A stretch of 64,000 bases of DNA, from contig NC_052510.1 in NCBI RefSeq assembly GCF_014356525.2, positions 58,504,773 to 58,568,772 of the forward strand, in the 5' to 3' direction. Positions 21,741-31,969 of this stretch are shown piece after piece. The DNA is from Nilaparvata lugens. Lineage: Eukaryota; Arthropoda; Insecta; Hemiptera; Delphacidae. How positions within the stretch are numbered: the first letter of the stretch is position 1; the number at the start of each line of letters is the position of its first letter. The translations under genes were made by a program, and so were the position numbers. The notes under the pieces were generated by a model. The model did no database searches, was not told where the DNA came from, and saw only the letters and a program-made list of their open reading frames with translations.

Positions 21741-22340
21741 TTATGAGAAGATTTAAAGGTATAAAGCTAATGAATATGAAATTGGAATGGTTTTCGTAAG
21801 GTTATGTGCTATCTGGGTAAACATGCCATTGCAAGATAAGAACACTACATTTAAAAACAATACATTGATACTATCAACTATCCTACAATACAACTTGCAG
21901 TGTAACAGAATGCCTGTACAAGTTTGAAATGACACCAAGTTAAACCATCATTGAAAAGGGACACCATCACACCACCCAATTAATACAGAATTTATAGATC
22001 TGTGCAGGCTCTACTCTAATGAGAAAGTTTCGATGGTTGCTTTGTCGGTGCGAGATCACTGTATGCATAAATGTGAATGTAGAAACGAGCGTACCTGAAC
22101 GTACCTGTGCGTAGGCAACGCAAGCTTTTATACGGTTTAATATAATCTTTTACCTTGGGGACTTTGTCCCTTTCCGTCTAGTTACGGCAAAACGAGCGAC
22201 TCGATCTGAAATTTGCTGCAAACTCGCTCAATTATTGGATGGTTCATTTCAAGCCTGGCCTTGTTCTATCACATACAATTCGAGTAGGTAGCTGTGTAGT
22301 AGTGAGATTCTCTGGCAGCACTAGTTTAATGGGGAGCATA
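21741..22340. other. no recognisable gene
   Basis: AT-rich at the left. 22,080-22,280 is somewhat GC-richer and unique-looking, without a supported frame. Confidence 0.4.
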
Positions 22341-22342
22341 GG

Positions 22343-22665
22343 AGTTATTCCATAAGGATTACTGACAGATTAAAGTGAATCTTACTATGGAAGATTCATT
22401 AAGGACTGTCAGTATAGTTTAAGTTGGAGGCATTGGTTTTCCTTTATGAGGATTACTGACAGATTTAAGTGAATCTCACTATAGAAGATTCATTACAGAC
22501 TGACAGTATTGGTTAAGTGTGAAGCATTAGTTTACCTTTATGAGGATTACTGACCGATTTAAGTGAGTCTCACTATAGCAGATTCATTTAAAACTGACAG
22601 TATAGTTTTAGTGTGAAGCATTATTGTTATTCCATGAGGTTTACTGACAGAATGTGGTGAATCAG
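22343..22665 (+). repeat. 94-bp tandem repeat, about 3.4 copies
   Basis: AGGATTACTGACAG starts at 22,355, 22,449 and 22,543, and a shorter form (AGGTTTACTGACAG) at 22,637: exactly 94 bp apart each time. Each unit has internal inverted repeats (CTGACAG...CTGTCAG; GTGAATC...GATTCAT). A constant period with 10-15 percent divergence means no indels have been fixed. Confidence 0.9.
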
Positions 22666-22689
22666 GTACTGTTATCGACCCTCTGATCC

Positions 22690-23810
22690 TCAAAGGACTT
22701 CCATCCCTGCGCAGCCAAATAAGCAGATTGCTTCCTTGGCATTAGTGTTATTCCACAAGGACTTGGCATCCAGTTAAAAATTCAATCCCAAAAAGTATTG
22801 ACCCAGTGTCCTGTGAATGCCTATACACTGGGTGAACTGGGATAGAGTGAATTATTCGCTTCTTTCAGGTTTTATCTTTTGGCTGGGAGAGTGGATCTGG
22901 AATTGGAGTGATTCAGCTCGAAAATGGTTGTTGGTATTGGGTTGTTTCTCCAGCAGGTGATCGTCGATGATGATGAAAACATAGCTGGGAGGATCGATGA
23001 AATACCAAGATGAATAATGATTACAATTCTAGTATGTGTATAATATATATTAGTTTTCTTAAGATTTATGAAAATTGATTGTATAGTTACCCTAATGACA
23101 GGACAATTGTGTCAAGCATGCCTGAACGGTTATTTCATCAACCGAAAATGGCATTCTCGCGGAAGTTTTCACTCATATCTTCAGACCATAATTTATTCAT
23201 TCATTCATTTGTGGATACAATTATTACAAATCATATCCTATACTATTAAACGAGCAACTTCTGTTCATATTGAAATCGCTGTCGTATGGGTTTTGAAAAG
23301 AAATTTGGAATAGAGAAAAATTTGTTAAGACAACGATTTTCAAAAAAAAAAATTGAAATAATTTATATATTATTGATAATCAGTATTAAGGGAACCCTAT
23401 TACTTATTATTCGGTATTCTCATCTAATGGAATGAATTCAAGAAAAATTAAATCAAACACAATGAATGTTTAGAAATTCATTATTAAAAAAAAGGATTAC
23501 CACTTTATATATCTCTACATGTCGAAAAATTCAAAATCACTCAACAAAATAGAAAGAAAGAAACTTGAAGTGGATAATCAAATCGTGGAGTTGTTGTTAA
23601 ACCCAGGGCTGCTTGCCGGCAATTGAATAAGGAGTAAATAATTTCTCCCCTCTAACAATACAAGCACTGGCTGGGTACTCACCCAGAGCTGACTGAGTAA
23701 GCAGAAATAAATAAATGCTCTCATTGTTCTTATTCTACTTCTTCCTAAATATGTTAGTATTTATTTGCCATATTATGAAAGAAAGGAAAATGTTTTTAGA
23801 AAAGGATATG
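22690..23810. other. no recognisable gene
   Basis: Contains a reversed ATTC-type LINE/SINE tail around 23,188-23,215 followed by 'actattaaacgagcaacttctgttcat', a wording typical of dispersed repeats. The 81-codon frame at 23,068-23,313 runs into it. No host coding supported. Confidence 0.4.
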
Positions 23811-23814
23811 TTTA

Positions 23815-24435
23815 TATTTCTAGATGTTTAGATGTTTATATGTTTGTATGTTTGTATTTCACCGTATCTCGAAAAAGACTCTAACGATTCTCACGAAATT
23901 CAGAACATAGTAGGTTTATAATATAAAGATTCGATTGCACTAGGTCTCATCCCTGCGTAAACTCGCTGAGAGACATTAAAAGGATAATTATTATTCATCC
24001 TTGGAAAAACAGCTGATAATAATTATTTCGTCATCTGTTGATGATGGAAGTGAGTGAGCGAGTTCATGTGTGTAGAACTGTGTCAAAATTATGACTCAGC
24101 TGTTGAACTTTTGTAATCATTCAATCAGGTACTTAGTGCCTGTTGCAAAAAAAGCCGGGTTATTTTCAATCCTGATTAATTCCAGTAGATCCATATTTTT
24201 GAAATAGTCTTCTCTGATTTGGTTCACGTGATGTTAATCAGTATTAAAATTTAACCGGCTTTTGTGCAACCGGGCCTTTGTGAGGGAAATTTTCGCATTC
24301 CTTTAGGAATTAATCTCAATTTACTGTGATTGGATAGAACATTTCTGTATGAATGTTATTATAATTTATTTTTCCGTAATATTTTTTCTATGCTTTTGTA
24401 CTCCAGAGCGAAGCTCGGTCCCCGATATTAAATAT
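23815..24435 (+). mobile_element. Helitron-like repeat, family B, copy 1
   Basis: Shares, in opposite orientation, 'acgattctcacgaaattcagaacatagtaggtt', 'tgcactaggtctcatcc' and 'aaaaggataattattattcatcc' with 36,480-36,630. Its right end is GAGC-GAA-GCTC (24,406-24,416) then CGGTCCCCGATATT. A MITE (24,138-24,276) is nested inside. No coding. Relationship to Helitrons is inferred from the end hairpin. Confidence 0.6.
24138..24276. mobile_element. MITE 'GCC(T/G)GTTGCA', copy 2, nested
   Basis: Left end GCCTGTTGCAAAAAAAGCCG; right end TTAACCGGCTTTTGTGCAAC then CGGGC. About 139 bp, same TIR as 17,425 and 62,388. Confidence 0.75.
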
Positions 24436-24570
24436 GATCGGGAACGAAGAACAGGTTTGGCCCAGAACTATTCTTCTCCCAAATTTTGTTAATGAATAAC
24501 ATGTCCAAAAGAATAGGTTATGCTTGAATAATAGGCCTTTAATTAATATTAAGTCATCTCTCAATCTGAT
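24436..24570 (-). mobile_element. LINE/SINE 3'-end-like sequence
   Basis: 'gaacaggtttggcccagaactattcttctcccaaattttg', parallel to 36,060-36,110 ('ggctcagcccaaaactgtttctttcccgaattctg'). Both follow the family B end, so this may be part of a larger composite repeat. Confidence 0.5.
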
Positions 24571-24739
24571 TCTATATACTTTCTAGGTTTTTTTTTATAG
24601 AAAGAGATCCTGACCGATTGATTACTACCACAAATTGAAATTCCACATTTAAGAACATAGTTTTTAACTGCAATGAAAAGCCCTCGAAATACTGGAGCTC
24701 TGCAAAAGCTTCAAGTAGGCAGAATAGAAGGCATCGAAG

Positions 24740-24900
24740 AATGCTTGGAAGTTGCGTAGGTACTCTATGGTTGATGTGCGAGTGAGATGGTAGACACTGA
24801 TTATCAATGCGCCAGAAAAGGATAGCACCGAGCCTCTATGGTAGATGAGTGAGTGAGATGGTAGACACTGATTATCAATGCGCTAGAAAAGGACGGGAAC
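24740..24900 (+). repeat. direct duplication, ~72 bp
   Basis: GAGTGAGATGGTAGACACTG followed by ATTATCAATGCGC(C/T)AGAAAAGGA occurs at 24,780 and at 24,852, with flanking 'tctatggt(t/a)gatg' also repeated. Confidence 0.8.
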
Positions 24901-25250
24901 TGTGAAAAGCGCCGAGAACTCAGCGTTAGGAGCTCGAGAAGAATTCGAGCGAATGAAGTGCCATATGTGGAGGAATTTGCAGAGTATGGCAGTACCACAT
25001 CATTATAGGGGCTCCTTTAATTGCTTCCCACCTTCCATATCTTTCCCGAGCAGGAAAAGGAGGGAAAATGTGAACCTTGAAGGGTGACGACGTCCCTGCC
25101 TCTTCATTTACACGTTTTGGCGTCATCCCAGCGAGCGAACGCATCGGCTGTACAGAGGTATTAATTAAAACGTAAAAATCATTGAGAACGATATGAAGAA
25201 TTGGAGGGGATCTCCCACATTCACCAGTCAGTCTCAAAAACAGTGTTAAT
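24900..25250. other. unique GC-richer segment, no supported gene
   Basis: Opposed frames (24,926-25,237 minus, 103 codons; 24,902-25,087 plus) lie in non-repetitive sequence with balanced base composition. No domain is recognised; the minus frame could be a pseudo-exon. Candidate conserved non-coding DNA. Confidence 0.3.
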
Positions 25251-25554
25251 GAGCATCATTCATGATTTCTTGGTATTTTCTCTGATGAAATTGAACTGAG
25301 GGAGTTTCATACTTCTTTCATGCTTGTCTGTCTATAACAACATTCATCGTTTTTGTTTGGTATTTGTATTGATTTTCTCAAAGAAAACTGAAGGAACTGT
25401 TGGGATTGTATTGATTTTCATGTTATAATACGTCATGCTATAAATCTCGGAACTGAGGGAGTTTCCTACGTCTTTGATGCTTGTCTATATCATTCTTCAT
25501 TCCTTGTAAGGTGTTTGTATTGATTCTCTCAGAGAAAATACCTCATGTTCAACA

Positions 25555-25705
25555 TCTAAGGATACAAATATTGTAATTTGATTTATGTTACCAAGCTTAA
25601 ACTGTTTCTCAATAATTATGTATTTTAATGTAAGCCGATGTGGGTCAATTTTGTATATACATTGTATTGTGAATATTTTTGGTGAATAAATAAATGTTAA
25701 CATTC
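25555..25705 (+). mobile_element. LINE 3' end inserted in the array
   Basis: Interrupts the array between CAACATCTAAGG and TAACATTCATTGATGG. The inserted piece ends GTATTGTGAATATTTTTGG then TGAATAAATAAATG. Confidence 0.5.
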
Positions 25706-25969
25706 ATTGATGGAACGAGTTGGTTGAGATTCATGTTTTCTCAAAGAAGAAACGAGCTTTAGAAGAATTATCTTGAGGATTAAGGATTATCTTAAGGAAA
25801 GTGAAAACAGCGGGAGATATTGGTATTTGTATTGATTTTCTCAAAAAACCTCACGTTCAACATTCATTGATGAATCGAGTTGGTTGAAATTGTTGTTTAC
25901 AAAAATTGAGGTTGATGAGAAGGAAATTGTTAAGGATCCCCTTGGGAAAAGTAGAATCAGCATAGTTAT

Positions 25970-26150
25970 ATAGTTTACAGTTCTAATCTATAATTCCACT
26001 ACCTTAAATTCTTCCACTACACATTTATTTAATACACTTTTTTCGCTTCACTAGCACTACACCAACTCGGAAAGCTTTGTTCTATTCAACCTCCTTGTGG
26101 GTTCAGTGTTCTCCAGTAGTTGAATTACTTCGGTGTTGTCGTGTTGATGA
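25970..26150 (-). pseudogene. Jockey-type LINE C-terminal tail and 3' UTR, minus strand
   Basis: On the minus strand the reading frame ends at 26,057. Its last residues include HQHDNTEVIQLLENTEPTRR and end in SELV, matching the tail encoded at 29,261-29,422 and the usual RLxxHxN...LLDN...RRLKR C-terminus of Jockey-clade ORF2 proteins (established family pattern, from memory). The downstream sequence also matches (gtgtagtg, ATAGATTAGAAC). Only the last ~30 codons remain: a 5'-truncated insertion inside the 155-bp array. Confidence 0.75.
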
Positions 26151-26853
26151 GTTGCTTGAAGTCTTTGGTTTCTTAATGGAAAAACGAGGTTTAAGAGGTA
26201 GAAATTGAGGATAACCTCAAGAAGAATAGAAATAGCAGAAGACACTGGTTTATCTATGCATTGATTCTCTCAAAAAGAGCCTCACGTTCAACATTCATTG
26301 ATGAAATAAGTTGGTTGAAATGTATGGTTTCTCAAGGAATAAACGAGGTTCAAGAGGAAGTGATTGAGGATAACGTCAAGGAAAATAGAAATAGCAGAAG
26401 GCACTGGTTATTTTTGCATTGATTCTCTCAAAAAACCTCACGTTCAACATTCATTGATGAAATGATTTGGTTGGAATTTATGTTTTTTAAAGAATAGATA
26501 ATGTTGATGGGAAGGGAATTGAAGATTCCCATGAGGAAAGTAGATACAGCAGGAGACACTGGTATTTTTTCGTATTGATTCTCTCAGAGAAATCCTCAGG
26601 TTCAACATCCCTTACCTTGTGGAGACTAGAAAAAGCAGGAGATACCAAGAATGACAATCCGGGAAAATTAAGAATTGAGGAGATATTAAGGGGGAAAATC
26701 GAGGATCTAAAATTAGAACACCAGAAGACACTGGAAATGACAACCTAGACCACTGTTGACGATGAATCAGATGCGATTAGAAAGAATACTGCAGTCAGTG
26801 AGTGAATTTTTCATATTTTCCACTATTCTCAAGTCTGCAATCGTCATTCCATA

Positions 26854-27219
26854 GTGAGGTTCACGTTTTAATGGCACAGGAGAAAGATGGGAGAACAAAG
26901 TTGCTGATCCTCTGTCTTGTCAATGTTATGAAGGATAACTGATACCGGTTTATTAATGTAATATTAACTGTTCATTCTCGTTTAAAATCATCAATTATAT
27001 TATACCAAGCAAGAAATTATATTCTTCAATGATTTCATAATGAATTTCCATAATCAAGATTGAAAATTCTGTTAATCAATTATATTCCTTTATTGTAAAA
27101 AACGATCTGGCCACAGAGAAAAGCGAAAAAGAGATAGCGCTATCCGCTTTATTGAATTATAGACAAGGATAACAATACAATATGCTAATAATACACTGCC
27201 ATTATAACGTGGACCTCAC
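26854..27219. mobile_element. 366-bp mariner-like MITE, full copy
   Basis: TIRs of about 26 bp (GTGAGGTTCACGTTTTAATG and, complemented, GTGAGGTCCACGTTATAATG) with flanking TA on both sides (26,852-26,853; 27,220-27,221). A TA duplication is the Tc1/mariner signature. Interior without transposase. Other copies: 53,705-54,068 (full), 10,866-11,246 and 14,104-14,320 (halves). Confidence 0.85.
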
Positions 27220-27244
27220 TATAGTATAGAATCTAGATAAAACA

Positions 27245-27706
27245 AAGAATTGTTTACAATATTTGTGTGAAATAACTTACTTTCTGCAAGTCGTCATTTC
27301 AGTATAAAAAGTCTATGAAACAATCATTTTATTACAGATGGAATTAAATAGAGAATTCATTTATTCAAATGCTAATTAATATATGATTATTATTCAACGA
27401 AAATCCTAAATAAATGCTGTAAATCACCCCGAAGACTTCTGCTACTGCAGACATTGACAACAGGGTTAGGAGCTAGATTAAAATGCTAGCTGTGGAAAAT
27501 GCAGTTAGTGATTTACAGCATTTATTTAGGATTTTTGTTAAATAAAGATTATTTTATTGTTTGTAATATTTGTATGAGATAACGTTAGTTTCTGCAAGTC
27601 GTCATTTCAGTATAAAAAATCTATAAAACAATTATATTGCTCGTGATATTTGTATGAGATAACGTTAGTACCTGCAAGTCGTCATTTTAGTATAAAAACT
27701 CGATAT
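27245..27706 (+). repeat. ~83-bp direct repeat, three copies
   Basis: Each copy has AATATTTGT(A/G)TGA then AAC(G)TTA(G/C)T and CTGCAAGTCGTCATTT(C/T)AGTATA. They begin near 27,255, 27,560 and 27,640, with a MITE (27,392-27,543) between copies 1 and 2. A partial copy resumes at 28,240, just beyond the element inserted at 27,708. Confidence 0.8.
27392..27543. mobile_element. ~152-bp MITE, 36-bp TIRs
   Basis: Left arm 27,392-27,427 and right arm 27,508-27,543 are reverse complements (27-bp perfect core 27,401-27,427 / 27,508-27,534, core AATCCTAAATAAATGCTG). A half copy in inverse orientation lies at 34,444-34,530. Confidence 0.8.
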
Positions 27707-27707
27707 A

Positions 27708-28236
27708 GTTATTCGTGCAGCTAGTGCGCAAAGTGACAGTTTGCTGCACCGAAAGAAACGTTTACGCCCGAGCCGCAGGCGAGGGCGAAATGGCTTCTTG
27801 AGTGCAGCAGAGGAACTTTGCGCACGTATTTCACATTTAATTTTTCCTACAGTTACCATTGAATATGAGAAGTGGGTAATCATGGTTAAAATTGCCTGGA
27901 ATGCATCAAATGTTTTTCTGTGTAATTTAATAATTAATAAATAAAATAGAATGTAGTATGAGTGTTTGAATGGCGGCTGTGTGGTGTGTGGGTGGTGGGT
28001 GGCACTGTGCTGTCCTCCAACTCAGGGTGTCCTTTTCCTTGTCCATCGTTATTATTATAATAACAGTCACTGTTACCAACTTTATAACCATATAAACCAC
28101 CAACTATTTTGCGTTGCCATGTTGCAAATCTGGAGTGCGGAAAAAAATTTTCCCGCACTAGAGCGGAAAAGTGATTCTTTGCGATCTGTAATCAGTGCAG
28201 CAATGGCCACTCTCCAAGGTAACTGTAGGAAAAAAC
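27708..28236. mobile_element. repeat with GC hairpin, copy 1
   Basis: Inserted within the 83-bp repeat. The left block has inverted arms GTGCGCAAAGT and ACTTTGCGCAC (27,725-27,829) around the GNA mini-hairpin at 27,765-27,787, and ends TTTTTCCTACAGTTACC. The right block ends with the exact complement GGTAACTGTAGGAAAAA. The same blocks flank a longer interior at 41,483-42,577. Opposed frames conserved between copies reflect sequence identity rather than proven coding. Superfamily unknown. Confidence 0.65.
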
Positions 28237-28244
28237 AATTACAT

Positions 28245-28690
28245 TGTTTGTGATATTTATTTGATAAAACTTTGTTTTTCAAGTCACTTTGTTCGGAGTT
28301 TGGAGACTTCTATTTCAGAGCATCAAGAAGTAGGCTACTTATAAGTGATTCATGACTTTTAATATAAGTGGCCAACTTCCCTTCTCAAATTCATTCCCTT
28401 TTCGGGAAATCGCGTATGTCGGAAGGAAGCCCCCTTTTGAATTTTGACTCTCACCTCATCTCAGCACTTTCATAATTTACTGCTCCTTTCTTCCCTGTTT
28501 GGAGTTCCAGGTGTTCAAGATCCATTGCTACACTCCATTTCTCCATAAATATTAATGTTGATCTCATAGTATAGTTTCGAAAACGTTTATCATGCCACGC
28601 TTGAGTACATGAATCATTGTTTCAGGAATCAAAACTGATTTCCACTGTCTGATATAATTTCAGTTCGTCTGTTGCTTGTATTCCTTGGAA
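28245..28690. other. no recognisable gene
   Basis: AT-rich sequence with no supported frame. Confidence 0.45.
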
Positions 28691-28699
28691 TTAACTCCT

Positions 28700-29235
28700 C
28701 ATCATCCTGATGCTCAACTTTATTATAGAAACTGTAACTGTAACTATAAAAATAGCTGTAACTAACTGTAACTGTAACTGTAACTCTAACTCGAAGTGTA
28801 ACTGTAACTATGAAAATTGACCATCAATTCCTGATGCTCAACTTTATTATAGAAACTGTAACTGTTACTATAAAAATAACTGTAACTGTAACTGTAACTG
28901 TGAATCCAACTGTAACTGTAACTATAAAAATTGACCATAAATTCCTGATGCTCAACTTTATTATAGAAACTGTAACTGTAACTATGAAAATAACTGTAAC
29001 TAACTGTAACTGTAACTCTAACTCTAACTGTAACTGTATCTCTAACTCTAACTGTAACTGTAACTATAAAAATTGACCATAAATTCCTGATGCTCAACTT
29101 CATTATAGAAACTGTAACTGTAACTATAAAAATAACTGTAACTAACTGTAACTGTAACTCTAACTGTAACTGTAACTATAAAAATTGACCATCAATTCCT
29201 GATGCTCAACTTTATTATAGAAACTGTAACTGTAC
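28700..29235 (+). repeat. TAACTG higher-order tandem repeat
   Basis: Five units begin CCTGATGCTCAACTTTATTA (28,706, 28,830, 28,944, 29,096, 29,199), separated by variable numbers of TAACTG hexamers and TATAAAAAT spacers, so periods run 103-152 bp. Frames on both strands are open only because of the hexamer (Thr-Val and Tyr-Ser runs) and are not genes. Confidence 0.9.
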
Positions 29236-29260
29236 ATTATTCTGTTACTGAACTAATATC

Positions 29261-29422
29261 ATGTCACTGCATATCCCCTATGTGACCAGTGAGATAAGAC
29301 GCTTGGCAGCCCATCATGAGTCACGTCTTCATCAACACGACAACACCGAAGTCATTCAACTACTGGACAACACTGAACTCACAAGGAGGTTGAAGAGAAC
29401 AAAGAACTTCGAGTTGGTGTGA
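29261..29422 (+). pseudogene. Jockey-type LINE ORF2 C-terminal fragment
   Basis: A 53-codon frame (ATG at 29,261, TGA at 29,420-29,422). It includes IPYVTSEIRRLAAHHESRL followed by HQHDNTEVIQLLDN and RRLKRTK, ending FELV. This is the characteristic C-terminal tail of Jockey-clade ORF2 (endonuclease-reverse transcriptase). All catalytic domains are missing, so it is a 5'-truncated dead copy. The 3' UTR runs to about 29,490. The upstream join to the TAACTG array is abrupt. The ATG is internal to the original protein and not a real start. A sister fragment lies on the minus strand at 26,057-26,150. Confidence 0.8.
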
Positions 29423-29490
29423 TGCTAGTGAAGAGAAAAAAAATATTAATTGGAAGTGTAGTGAAATAATAGATTAGAACCGTAGACTTC

Positions 29491-30010
29491 ACTGGAAGAC
29501 TTTAGCAATAATAACTTTTATTTTAGGATAATAAATAATAGAACAAGATTCATGGTAAGTCCTAGTGACTAGTTTCAATAGAAATAATGAAAAAAAACTG
29601 AACTAATAGAAACTGTTCGACCTGATTCTGTCAGTGTGAAATTTGCAGATTTGAAGAATGATCATAGGAACCGCTGATCAACTTCCAATAAAGATAAACT
29701 TAGTAACTAACTGATCCAAATAGCTATTATAAGAAAAAGTGAAATAATATACCGCTATGAAAACCAGTGAACACTCACATACCAGAAAACCAGTAAATAC
29801 ATCAAAGAACAAAAAATGTAGAAAAATTATCCAGGAGAAAGCCAACGTCTTGTAGTCTTTGTAATCTCGCGTTTACTGGCTTTTAAATGATATATCCTTC
29901 CAATCTATCCCATGTTATCCATTCGGTTTCGTAAGTCACTGAATCTCTCCATATTCTTGTTGTGTTACGTTTCTCAAGACCATATTTGGAGTACTCGGGC
30001 GTGGCTTGTC
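29491..30010. other. no recognisable gene
   Basis: AT-rich to 29,880, then balanced composition. The 65-codon minus frame at 29,883-30,080 overlaps the promoter-like region and has no known domain. Confidence 0.4.
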
Positions 30011-30014
30011 TCCA

Positions 30015-30118
30015 CCAATGGCAGTAGAGCTCAGCTTCTATTGGTCGACAGCTAATGGCCAATCGTAGGGCTTCACACACACTTTATACTCGGCTGCTCA
30101 ATGTTCAAGCTTTCAGTT
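30015..30118 (+). promoter_or_regulatory. core-promoter-like cluster: CCAAT x3, TATA, initiator
   Basis: CCAAT at 30,015-30,019, inverted ATTGG at 30,040-30,044, CCAAT at 30,059-30,063, TATA-like TTATAC at 30,084-30,089 and an insect initiator match TCAGTT at 30,113-30,118. The TATA-to-initiator spacing of about 30 bp is what a functional promoter needs. No downstream promoter element is seen at +28. It could belong to a host gene to the right, or be an LTR promoter (TGTTACGT at 29,963). No transcript evidence is available here. Confidence 0.35.
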
Positions 30119-31070
30119 TTCTAGGGATTGATAGTGGTATCTAGGGATTTAACAACCGGAAATAGTATACGAAATTGTTTCAGTTGTCGAACCAGTAATT
30201 TTGACAATATCAATTAATTTCAATTCACCACATTACCTCCACAGACAGATAAAATCGATCTCTTGTTATATTTTTCTCAATCATTCGGACAGATATTCAC
30301 AAGGATATCTGTGTCCAAATCAATCTTCCAACTTTGGAAATAGTACCTCCCAAAATAATAACACCATTGTTTCTCTTATTAATGAATAATGACGGTTTAA
30401 TTCCTTATTCAATTTTGAAGCTAATCCAATAACGCTCAAGAAAACCTACACCCTTCCACACTTTTAGGGGAAGATTGCTTCATAATTGAGATTGGTGAAT
30501 TCAGTTTACCACACTTACAATCCAGAAGGGTCCTTGCAAAAAAATAAGAAAGCCATATGACTCATTTCTCATTCAATTTTCCATGCCGCTTGATAATTAT
30601 TTCACGCCTGCTTTGGTCGTTATGTGTTTTTCTTGCTCAGTTTTTCTCCCGACGCTTTCCAGGGATGAGCTCACGTTTTGTATTATTTTTTCTTCTGCGG
30701 GACGGATTTAATTCTCTCACAAAGGACGCCAACTCTTGAAGAGAGGGGAGAATGCACGGTGAGTGCATGAGGGGTTATTGAAAAAGATAAGTGATGAGGG
30801 ACTTGGGGTGGTTCACACCAACAAGCCGGCTCTCCCGTTAATGTCTTACGTAGTTTGTAGTTGAGAATAAGTCCTTCTCTTAATAATGACCAAGACCAGA
30901 CGAGATAGAAGGCTTATCGTTACCGAGGAAAATTCACGGAATCTCTTTTATTCTAAATCAGATTCTCATAGAGAGGTTTTTCCCGCTAAGGTGTGGAGAC
31001 AAGATTTTGTTTATATAGAATGGAATCAGTAATATGAATTTATCTAATTACAGTTTTATTTAGCATTCTC
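30119..31070. other. no recognised gene downstream of the promoter-like cluster
   Basis: Frames at 30,201-30,389 and 30,557-30,739 (plus) lack recognisable motifs. If the promoter is real this would be 5' UTR or first exon. Confidence 0.3.
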
Positions 31071-31078
31071 TCTCATTT

Positions 31079-31360
31079 GGTAGAGAGTTAGTGGGGAGGA
31101 TATTTTTAATATTCTTTCCGAAAAATGGACATTGATATGTCCAAAGCTCCGCCAATTTATGTAGATGCATAACAATATAATTACCCATAGTTATTATATT
31201 ACAAATTACTTTTTCATATCATATACTTTCAATCATTATTTTCTTAGTCTATATTATGTAAATTCATCTATAATTTTGCTGTATTGTAAGCTATTGTATA
31301 TAAGTGTATAAGCCAGTATATATTGTAATCTACATAAATAATGTACTCAATCAATCATTA
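31079..31360 (+). mobile_element. LINE/SINE 3' end with (AATC)n tail, dispersed copy
   Basis: Same family as 4,601-6,882 (GGTAGAGAGTTAGTGGGGAG to TACTCAATCAATCATT). Here it is not embedded in CT repeats, which shows that the CT tract is not part of the element. Confidence 0.75.
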
Positions 31361-31399
31361 TTGTTCAGATTTTAACTTGATAGTTTCTAGTACTGGATC

Positions 31400-31680
31400 T
31401 GAGCATATTTACTATTCATATTGAAGGCATTATATTAATTTATAGTTCATATTTACGTTTCTATTCATGCAGAGCTCTGCTGTTTTATTTTTGTTTAATT
31501 CTTATATTTGTTTAACACTGTAACCATACTAATCAAGAGAATAAAAAATGCTTATGGAACATGAACGACCCCACACTGTAGTAACTCAGGGGTTGTTTAA
31601 AACAATATTCTTCCACTGTTTTCAGTTATATATTGTAATATAATGTATTTTTTTGAAGAATAAATTTCAATTTCAATTAT
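31400..31680 (+). mobile_element. LINE 3' end with (AATTTC)n tail
   Basis: Ends TTGTAATATAATGTATTTTT then GAAGAATAAATTTCAATTTC. The AATAAA signal followed by a short A/T/C repeat is typical of a non-LTR element. The left boundary is not clear. Confidence 0.5.
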
Positions 31681-31780
31681 TACAAAAAACAGTTTTGGGC
31701 TTAAAGCCTGTTGTTCCTCTCTCAATCATTTATAGTTGAGAATGATATTGTATGTAGCAATGCATAAATAAATAAATTGT
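31681..31780 (+). mobile_element. LINE/SINE 3' end with AAATA tail
   Basis: 'aacagttttgggcttaaagcctgttgttcctctc' then ATGCATAAATAAATAAATTG; plus-strand relative of 48,776-48,908 and 17,870-18,005. Confidence 0.6.
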
Positions 31781-31969
31781 AGCCATGTATGAATTATCAT
31801 ACACAATAAGCTTCGGTTGACGTGTGAGGTTCTTTGAACCTTTAGATCCTTGAATCCGCCCCTTCAAAAATACAAGCTTAATAAATTCTTATACGTTAGC
31901 GTTTTTGCAAGTTATCACGAGTCTATTCAGTTCATATCTGACAGTTTGATAGATTTTCACTCATTCACT

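Larger units (their letters stand above)
25254..26640 (+). repeat. ~155-bp degenerate tandem array interrupted by two insertions
   Basis: The phrase TATTGATT(T/C)TCTCA followed by ACCTCA(C/T)GTTCAACATTC recurs near 25,368, 25,517, 25,829, 26,258, 26,418 and 26,570. Units also share 'gagttggttgaaat' and 'agcaggagacactgg'. A short LINE-type 3' end (about 25,555-25,705) and a Jockey-type tail (about 25,970-26,150) interrupt it. Confidence 0.8.

Noticed and set aside
22343..22665. Regular repeats with inner palindromes resembling a CRISPR array
   Set aside because: Whole 94-bp unit is repeated, with no unique spacers, in eukaryotic DNA.
28786..29103. Opposed frames of 88 and 105 codons with Thr-Val and Tyr-Ser repeats
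   Set aside because: TAACTG hexamer repeats are open in several frames; no gene-like composition.
29963..30400. Possible BEL/Pao LTR starting TGTTACGT
   Set aside because: No matching 3' end, target duplication, primer binding site or internal coding found.
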